NCBI GenBank assembly: GCA_012512355.1
Contig: JAAZEI010000122.1
Location: 1-11,508, forward strand
From: Clostridiales bacterium
GTDB taxonomy: Bacteria > Bacillota > Clostridia > Christensenellales > Aristaeellaceae
Direction: 5' to 3'
Length of the DNA: 11,508 nt
The translations under genes and the position numbers were made by a program. The notes beneath the pieces are model-generated. The model ran no database searches. It saw nothing but the letters and a program-made list of their open reading frames with translations, and was not told where the DNA came from. Numbering within the stretch: the stretch's first letter is position 1; every line of letters begins with the position of its first letter. This document shows, piece after piece, positions 7,432-11,508 of the stretch.

Positions 7432-7989
7432 TTATTCAATGAGGCTTATTTTATCCAAGTTAAGGGAATGCGCAGGCTTATCATCGGTGGCTGTGCCTAT
7501 GGCTATCGAAATCATAAATTGATAACCTTTCGGGAATTGCAGAGCGTTTTCAAGATTAATGCGGTCATCGCCTCTAAAAGCAAGATCTGCCAAGCCCACA
7601 ATAACACTTCCGAGGCCCAGGCTTTCTGCTGCAAGCGCCAGGGTTTGTACTGCTATGCCGCAATCAATGGAAGAAAAATTGCCTGCAGCAGAAGATATAA
7701 CGACAACAGTAGGCGCATGATAAAATATATGAAAGTCACCATCCAAAAACCTGGTGCTGCGGTTGGCATCACTCAGCATGCGAGCTTGCTGATGCGCAGC
7801 TCGGTTGATTTGAGACAAAAGCTCTTTGTTTTGAACAAAGCTGAAATGCCATGGCTGCAAGTCTCTCGCAGAAGGAGAGTGAAGGGCTGCCTGCATCAGC
7901 GTCTCAAGCTGATGAGGATCAATTTGTTTGTCGCTATAGCATCGGTGACTGCGGCGTTTTTCAATCATGGTCATTGTTTGGTTTGACAT
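7432..7989 (-). CDS. Small nitroreductase family FMN oxidoreductase
   Basis: NAD(P)H-dependent FMN enzyme of the nitroreductase superfamily, working in the cytoplasm as a dimer; its physiological substrate cannot be read from sequence. At 185 residues it belongs to the short nitroreductase class. Motifs: N-terminal IEKRRSHRCYSDKQI (9-23), whose Arg residues bind the FMN phosphate; SPSARDLQPWHF (38-49), the usual SPS-A-x-x-QPW flavin segment; the GIAVQTLALAAESLGLGSVIVG helix-glycine block; and a C-terminal IAIGTA segment. ATG 7987-7989 follows a perfect AGGAGG (7994-7999) with 4-base spacing. It is divergent from tadA with a 64-base shared regulatory gap. No terminator is seen after its stop. 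Confidence 0.9.
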   Translation of the reverse strand: MSNQTMTMIEKRRSHRCYSDKQIDPHQLETLMQAALHSPSARDLQPWHFSFVQNKELLSQINRAAHQQARMLSDANRSTRFLDGDFHIFYHAPTVVVISSAAGNFSSIDCGIAVQTLALAAESLGLGSVIVGLADLAFRGDDRINLENALQFPKGYQFMISIAIGTATDDKPAHSLNLDKISLIE

Positions 7990-8004
7990 GGTGCCTCCTG
8001 TTCA

Positions 8005-8025
8005 TGTATCGGTATCCATGATACA
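8005..8025. promoter_or_regulatory. Inverted repeat between the nitroreductase gene and tadA
   Basis: TGTATC (8005-8010), a 9-base spacer, GATACA (8020-8025). A further GTATC lies inside the spacer (8012-8016). The right arm overlaps the putative tadA -10, so this could be an operator for one or both divergent genes. Confidence 0.3.
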
Positions 8026-8027
8026 AT
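8019..8027 (+). promoter_or_regulatory. Extended -10 promoter element of tadA
   Basis: TGATACAAT fits TG-n-TACAAT, 26 bases before the tadA start codon. The -35 is weak (TGTTCA-like near 7999-8004). The ribosome-binding site AGGGGG lies at 8038-8043. Confidence 0.45.
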
Positions 8028-8053
8028 TTTTAAAGATAGGGGGATTATGATAA

Positions 8054-8500
8054 ATGCACGAATACTGGATGAAAAAAGCGATTGATCAAGCTTCACTATC
8101 AGGCGAAGATGTGCCGGTGGGCGCTGTCCTTGTAAAGGATGGACGGCTTATCGCTTCAGCATACAATTGCAGAGAAAGAGATAATATGCCCTTCGCGCAT
8201 GCAGAAATTCTGGCGATGAACCAGGCCTCGAGGGAACTTGGTAACCGCAGACTCAATGGCTGCACTCTCTATGTCACTCTTGAACCCTGCCCGATGTGTG
8301 CAGGCGCTATGATGATGGCCTGCCTTGATGCCTGTGTTTTTGGAGCTTTTGATAAAGACTACGGCTGCTGCGGCAGTTTATACGCTTTGCCTTTGGATGA
8401 GCGTTTTTCTCATAGGGTCAAACTAATCGGTGGGGTGTTGGAGCATGAAGCCAAAGAACAGCTCATAGCTTTTTTTAATACTCGTAGAGAAGGCCGATAA
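8054..8500 (+). CDS. tadA: tRNA(adenine34) deaminase TadA
   Basis: Zinc deaminase that converts A34 to inosine in the tRNA-Arg(ACG) wobble position, letting that tRNA read CGU, CGC and CGA. The 148 residues are typical. Zinc ligands and catalytic Glu are visible: H49-A-E51 (HAE) and P-C79-P-M-C82-A-G-A. The N-terminal PVGAVLV segment and GCCGSLYALP are also characteristic of Firmicute TadA. The stretch before HAE is NMPFAHAE where DPTAHAE is usual in E. coli, a mild difference. ATG 8054 follows AGGGGG with 10-base spacing; the upstream ATG at 8047 is out of frame and stops after 12 codons. No SRP RNA, which often follows tadA in Firmicutes, was found downstream. Confidence 0.95.
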   Translation: MHEYWMKKAIDQASLSGEDVPVGAVLVKDGRLIASAYNCRERDNMPFAHAEILAMNQASRELGNRRLNGCTLYVTLEPCPMCAGAMMMACLDACVFGAFDKDYGCCGSLYALPLDERFSHRVKLIGGVLEHEAKEQLIAFFNTRREGR

Positions 8501-8564
8501 ATCCACAATATATCCTCCGGATTTTACGGTCTAAGCTCGCGCTGCTGTGTTTTTGCCTTATGCG

Positions 8565-8708
8565 ATGAACCAAACTGCTTTGCAGTATCGAATCTTTTCG
8601 CAATTAAAACAATTTCAGTATAGCAGTTTTGATAATGAGACGCAAAGTAAACTAAGGATTCTGAGAGTATTAAACGAAATAGAGACACCTGGAACAAACC
8701 AGGCTTGA
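8565..8708 (+). CDS. Weak 47-codon open frame, unrecognised
   Basis: Open from ATG 8565 to TGA 8706-8708, encoding a hydrophilic, helix-prone peptide (core LQYRIFSQLKQFQYSS, then ETQSKLRILRVLNEIE). I recognise no family. No ribosome-binding site precedes the ATG, and the frame is open only from 8535, so it may be chance or a gene remnant. Its stop overlaps the -35 box of the SCIFF promoter. The rest of the 264-base gap 8501-8764 holds the hairpin motif and the promoter listed separately. Confidence 0.15.
   Translation: MNQTALQYRIFSQLKQFQYSSFDNETQSKLRILRVLNEIETPGTNQA
8572..8629 (+). other. Competing hairpin motif downstream of tadA
   Basis: AAACTGCT (8572-8579) can pair with AGCAGTTT (8622-8629), enclosing a small CGAA-TCTT-TTCG hairpin (8589-8600). 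Alternatively ACTGC (8574-8578) pairs locally with GCAGT (8582-8586) across a TTT loop. CAGTAT is repeated at 8583 and 8616. No T run follows, so it is not a classical terminator. Function unknown. Confidence 0.25.
8688..8703 (+). promoter_or_regulatory. Inverted repeat abutting the SCIFF promoter
   Basis: CCTGG (8688-8692), AACAAA, CCAGG (8699-8703), one base before the -35 box. The position suits a regulator-binding site; it is too short and lacks a T run for a terminator. Confidence 0.3.
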
Positions 8709-8733
8709 CTTCATTGTATGCAGGTATTAAAAT
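8705..8733 (+). promoter_or_regulatory. Promoter of the SCIFF precursor gene
   Basis: TTGACT (8705-8710), a 17-base spacer and TAAAAT (8728-8733), close to sigma-A consensus. It is 31 bases upstream of the precursor ATG, with AGAGGAG at 8751-8757 as ribosome-binding site. Confidence 0.75.
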
Positions 8734-8764
8734 GTGGTTGAACTGAGGAAAGAGGAGATATCCA

Positions 8765-8902
8765 ATGAAAATTAAGACATTACTAACTCGCGAACTTAAT
8801 TGCAGTGAAGGCGGCTGCGGGGAATGTCAGACTTCCTGCCAGAGCGCTTGCAAGACTTCCTGCGGTGTAGCCAATCAGCCTTGCGAGCAACAGAAAGAGT
8901 AA
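8765..8902 (+). CDS. scfA: SCIFF RiPP precursor peptide (six-Cys-in-forty-five family)
   Basis: Ribosomally made precursor of the SCIFF ranthipeptide family, whose maturase forms a Cys-to-Thr thioether. It is exactly 45 residues, with an N-terminal leader (MKIKTLLTREL) and the nearly invariant core CGECQTSCQSACKTSC (18-33). Cysteines are at 13, 18, 21, 25, 29, 33 and 40: seven, one more than the family name implies, C13 being the extra one. The residue after the last core Cys is G34 (SCGVANQPC), whereas the characterised SCIFF peptides, as I recall them, have SCTV there with that Thr crosslinked to the Cys five residues earlier. ATG 8765 has an ideal ribosome-binding site (AGAGGAG, 7-base spacing). 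The maturase gene follows 76 bases later across a terminator. Mature product and function are unknown in the family. Confidence 0.93.
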   Translation: MKIKTLLTRELNCSEGGCGECQTSCQSACKTSCGVANQPCEQQKE

Positions 8903-8941
8903 GCAGCATCGCTTCTATCGGCCTCCAGCCGCTCGGCCATG

Positions 8942-8969
8942 CCGCCTGTTTTGTACGGGCGGTTTTTTT
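8942..8969 (+). terminator. Intrinsic terminator between SCIFF precursor and maturase genes
   Basis: Stem CCGCCTGT (8942-8949) / ACGGGCGG (8955-8962), 8 pairs with one G-T wobble, 5-base loop, then seven T. It ends 9 bases before the maturase ATG, leaving no room for a promoter after it. It should cause partial termination, giving much more precursor than maturase mRNA. Confidence 0.88.
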
Positions 8970-8978
8970 AAGGAGAAT

Positions 8979-10340
8979 ATGATTCACACTTTTACACAAA
9001 ATGGCTACACCCTGGTAGTCGATGTTTACTCAGGTTCTGTTCATGTAACGGATGAACAGGTGGCTCAGCTGATAATATTAAGAGAGCATATGTCATCCGA
9101 ACAAACGTATGAACAATTTATAAAAAACTTCCCAGATGAAGACAAGATATTGATAAAAGATTGTCTGCACCACATTGATGATTTGATAAAAAGAGGCAAG
9201 CTTTTTAAAGATGGCAGCGAATATCTGCAAGCGATGCAAGAGCATAAAAAACCAAAAGAGCTCAAGGCACTTTGCCTCAACGTTGCTCACGTCTGCAATT
9301 TAACTTGTTCATATTGTTTTGCTGCGCAGGGCCGCTATCACGGCGATGCAGCCATCATGTCGTTTGCAGTGGGTAAAGCGGCACTTGATATGCTCGTTGA
9401 AAAATCAGGCAGCCGATATAATTTAGAAGTAGATTTTTTTGGCGGAGAACCGCTGCTGAACTGGGAAACTGTCAAACAACTCGTTGGATATGGCCGTTCC
9501 ATAGAAAAGGAGTATCATAAAAATTTTCGCTTTACTTTGACAACCAATGGTGTTTTGATTGACGACGAAGTCATAGATTTTTGTAACAGAGAAATGCACA
9601 ATGTTGTTCTAAGTCTTGACGGCCGTAAACAGGTGCATGATCGCTTCCGTGTCGACCATCAAGGGCTTGGGAGCTATGACAAAATCATGCCGAAATTTCA
9701 AGAATTTGTACGCAGGCGTAACGGTAAAGGGTATTATATCAGGGGCACTTACACGCGGCATAATCTTGATTTTCTGCAGGATGTACTGCATATGGCAGAT
9801 CTTGGTTTTACACAGCTGAGCATGGAGCCCATGGTCGCAGCGCCTGATGATCCAGAGGCTTTGCGGCCTGAAGATTTACCTGTATTGTACAGACAATACG
9901 AGCAATTAGCTGTGGAAATGATTGAGCGCAAAAAACAGGGCAGAGGGTTTGAATTTTATCATTATCTTATTGACCTCGAGAATGGGCCTTGTTTGCACAA
10001 GCGTTTAGGCGGCTGCGGCTCAGGGACCGAATACTTGGCAGTGACGCCTTCAGGAGATCTCTATCCTTGCCACCAGTTTATAGGGAATAAAGCATATTTG
10101 ATGGGCAATGTACAGGATGGTATCATTCGTCGAGATTTATATGAAGATTTTAATTCCTGCGGTCTAAGTTCGCGAACTGCCTGTGAAAACTGTTGGGCTA
10201 AACTTTATTGCGCCGGCGGATGCGCGGCCAATGCATATCATGCTGCAGGATCTATTCATGGGGTTTACGAGTATGGATGCGATCTGTTCAAAAAACGTCT
10301 TGAATGTGCGTTGATGCTGCAGGCCGCGCTTTCTGAGTAA
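8979..10340 (+). CDS. scfB: SCIFF radical SAM/SPASM maturase (CteB-like)
   Basis: Radical SAM enzyme that installs the thioether in the SCIFF precursor. The 453 residues match CteB/Tte1186. Domains: N-terminal peptide-recognition region (about 1-85), beginning MIHTFTQNGYTLVVDVYSGS as is typical; radical SAM core with C106-x3-C110-x2-C113 for the SAM-binding 4Fe-4S cluster and GGEP at 155-158; then a SPASM domain with C346 and C364 and the signature C402-x2-C405-x5-C411-x3-C415-x18-C434 for auxiliary 4Fe-4S clusters (C338 and C394 are further candidates). The ATG has AGGAG (8971-8975) only 3 bases before it, directly after the terminator T run. Transcription must come through that terminator from the precursor promoter. 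The enzyme needs a low-potential electron donor, consistent with an anaerobe. Confidence 0.95.
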   Translation: MIHTFTQNGYTLVVDVYSGSVHVTDEQVAQLIILREHMSSEQTYEQFIKNFPDEDKILIKDCLHHIDDLIKRGKLFKDGSEYLQAMQEHKKPKELKALCLNVAHVCNLTCSYCFAAQGRYHGDAAIMSFAVGKAALDMLVEKSGSRYNLEVDFFGGEPLLNWETVKQLVGYGRSIEKEYHKNFRFTLTTNGVLIDDEVIDFCNREMHNVVLSLDGRKQVHDRFRVDHQGLGSYDKIMPKFQEFVRRRNGKGYYIRGTYTRHNLDFLQDVLHMADLGFTQLSMEPMVAAPDDPEALRPEDLPVLYRQYEQLAVEMIERKKQGRGFEFYHYLIDLENGPCLHKRLGGCGSGTEYLAVTPSGDLYPCHQFIGNKAYLMGNVQDGIIRRDLYEDFNSCGLSSRTACENCWAKLYCAGGCAANAYHAAGSIHGVYEYGCDLFKKRLECALMLQAALSE

Positions 10341-10368
10341 TCTTAATCCATAGAAAGGCTGATTTTCG

Positions 10369-11508
10369 ATGCTATATGATTTGATTGTCTTAGGCGGTGG
10401 ACCTGCTGGATACCTGGCTGCAGAGCGTGCAGGACATGCGGACTTTAAAGTTGCCCTGATTGAAGAAAGAAACCTTGGCGGCGTCTGTCTCAATGAGGGC
10501 TGCATACCAACTAAAACGATGCTTTATTCCGCCAAACTTTTTGATGGAGTCAAGTATGGCGAAAAATATGGGGTGAAAGCGACTGATTTGATCATCGATC
10601 ACGCTACTGTCATCAAGCGTAAGAACAAAGTTGTAAAAATCTTGGTGGCGGGCGTTAAAGCGCAGATGAAAGCAAGCCGTGTCACCACTTATTCCGGTCG
10701 GGGAAAAATTTTGGATAAGCTTGAAGATAGTTTTGTGGTGGGCGTGGGCGAGGATACTATCAAGGGCAAAAGAGTATTGATTGCGACTGGATCATCTCCT
10801 GCTATGGCACCGATAAAAGGCTTGACCCAGGGGATTGAAAACAGATTTGTCCTGACCAACCGTGAGGTGCTGGATCTTGATACAAAACCATCCAGTCTTT
10901 GCGTGATTGGCGGCGGCATCATTGGACTTGAGATTGCAAGCTATTTTAACTCAATCGGTTCTCAGGTTACTGTCATTGAAATGCTTGATCATATTGCAGG
11001 TGAAAATGACCAGGAATTGGTGAGTATTCTAAAAGCTGATATGGAAAAGAAAGGCATCCGATTTGAACTTAATGCCAAGGTAACAGCCTTTGAGAAAAAT
11101 GCTGTCCTGTTTGAACAACAAACAAGCAGACGAGTAGAAGCAGAGAAGGTTTTGCTGTCTATAGGGCGTCGACCAAATACAGAGAATATTGGCCTTGAAG
11201 CGCTCGAGATTATTTTGCGCAATGGCTCCATTGTGACTGATAATCAGATGCTGACGAATGTGCCTCATGTTTATGCGGCTGGTGATGTCAATGGGAAAAG
11301 CATGCTCGCGCATACGGCGTATCGTGAAGCAGAGGTGGCTGTCAATACCATGCTGGGAATAAAAGACAGCATGAATTATCAAGCGATACCTTCTGTAATT
11401 TATACCAATCCGGAACTCTCTTCTGTTGGTGAATCGGAGCTTACAGCCTCTCAAAAAAATTTAAACTATAAAACTGTCAAACTTCCTATGAACTATTCGG
11501 GTCGTTAC
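10369..11508 (+). CDS. lpdA: Dihydrolipoyl dehydrogenase, C-terminus cut by window edge
   Basis: FAD/NAD disulfide oxidoreductase that re-oxidises dihydrolipoyl groups in 2-oxoacid dehydrogenase, acetoin or glycine cleavage complexes. The first 380 codons of a usual 450-470 are present. Visible: FAD-binding GGGPAGYLAAERAG (9-22), the redox disulfide GGVC40LNEGC45IPTK, the ATGSSP segment, the NAD-binding VIGGGIIGLEIASYF followed by E of VTVIE, and the second FAD motif YAAGDV. The dimer-interface region with the catalytic His-Glu pair is beyond the edge. It has no N-terminal lipoyl domain. ATG 10369 has AAAGG (10354-10358) 10 bases upstream, and the gene begins 28 bases after the maturase stop with no visible promoter, suggesting co-transcription. 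Mercuric or glutathione reductase relatives are less likely given the LNEGCIPTK form. Confidence 0.9.
   Translation, partial: MLYDLIVLGGGPAGYLAAERAGHADFKVALIEERNLGGVCLNEGCIPTKTMLYSAKLFDGVKYGEKYGVKATDLIIDHATVIKRKNKVVKILVAGVKAQMKASRVTTYSGRGKILDKLEDSFVVGVGEDTIKGKRVLIATGSSPAMAPIKGLTQGIENRFVLTNREVLDLDTKPSSLCVIGGGIIGLEIASYFNSIGSQVTVIEMLDHIAGENDQELVSILKADMEKKGIRFELNAKVTAFEKNAVLFEQQTSRRVEAEKVLLSIGRRPNTENIGLEALEIILRNGSIVTDNQMLTNVPHVYAAGDVNGKSMLAHTAYREAEVAVNTMLGIKDSMNYQAIPSVIYTNPELSSVGESELTASQKNLNYKTVKLPMNYSGRY

Noticed and set aside
7387..7986. A 199-codon plus-strand open frame.
   Set aside because: It lies opposite the nitroreductase gene, whose motifs and ribosome-binding site are clear; the plus frame is Cys/Arg-rich with no recognisable domain or ribosome-binding site.
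8501..8764. Possible SRP (4.5S) RNA gene after tadA, a common Firmicute arrangement.
   Set aside because: The conserved GGAAG-type apical loop and CAGGnCCGGAAGG context are absent on both strands.
8920..8946. The minus strand contains ATGGCCGAGCGGCTGGAGGC, resembling the D-arm of tRNA-Ser/Leu.
   Set aside because: No anticodon stem, T-loop (GGTTCGAATCC-like) or closing acceptor stem follows; the segment is mostly explained by the GC-rich region before the terminator.
1..11508. CRISPR array, insertion sequence, prophage or integron.
   Set aside because: No regularly spaced direct repeats, transposase or integrase motifs, or terminal inverted repeats were seen; the only repeat array is the protein-level module array.

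Overview
The window looks like chromosomal DNA from an anaerobic low-to-mid GC Firmicute of the class Clostridia. The main reason is a SCIFF precursor peptide (45 residues, Cys-rich, with the CGECQTSCQSACKTSC core) next to its radical-SAM/SPASM maturase, a pair known to be near-universal in Clostridia. The gene families, strong purine-rich ribosome-binding sites and sigma-A type promoters (often extended -10, TGnTATAAT-like) agree. I cannot name the genus. No phage, transposon, CRISPR or rRNA/tRNA gene is visible. Coding density is high and genes run on both strands.

Layout. 1-1882 (minus): subunit B of a type IIA topoisomerase (ParE/GyrB), cut by the left edge so that only the last ~20 residues are missing. 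1883-2045: a divergent promoter region with two facing extended -10 elements. 2046-2801 (plus): a secreted or membrane-anchored barnase-type RNase and its barstar inhibitor, with stop and start codons directly abutting. 2889-3638 (plus): yebC with its own promoter, ending in a terminator that probably serves both strands (3683-3717). 3725-7288 (minus): an 1187-residue exported protein built almost entirely of ten tandem SdrD-B/prealbumin-like modules with Ca-binding-type loops and no LPXTG sorting signal. 7432-7989 (minus): small FMN nitroreductase. 8054-8500 (plus): tadA, tRNA A34 deaminase, divergent from the nitroreductase. 8501-8764: intergenic, with a competing-hairpin motif, a weak 47-codon open frame and a clear promoter. 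8765-8902: SCIFF precursor. 8942-8969: intrinsic terminator placed between precursor and maturase. 8979-10340: SCIFF maturase. 10369-11508: dihydrolipoyl dehydrogenase, cut by the right edge.

How the genes work together. Two small systems stand out. The first is the RNase/inhibitor pair: the enzyme is exported, the inhibitor protects the cytoplasm, and the inhibitor's ribosome-binding site lies inside the last codons of the RNase gene, so the two should be made together. The second is the ranthipeptide-type SCIFF locus: a strong promoter drives the peptide, a terminator after it should limit transcription into the maturase, and a disulfide-active flavoenzyme gene follows 28 bp after the maturase. 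The remaining genes (topoisomerase, yebC, tadA) are housekeeping. The best candidates for something unusual are the SCIFF peptide lacking the usual Thr crosslink acceptor, the matched interface substitutions in the barnase/barstar pair, and the ten-module exported protein.
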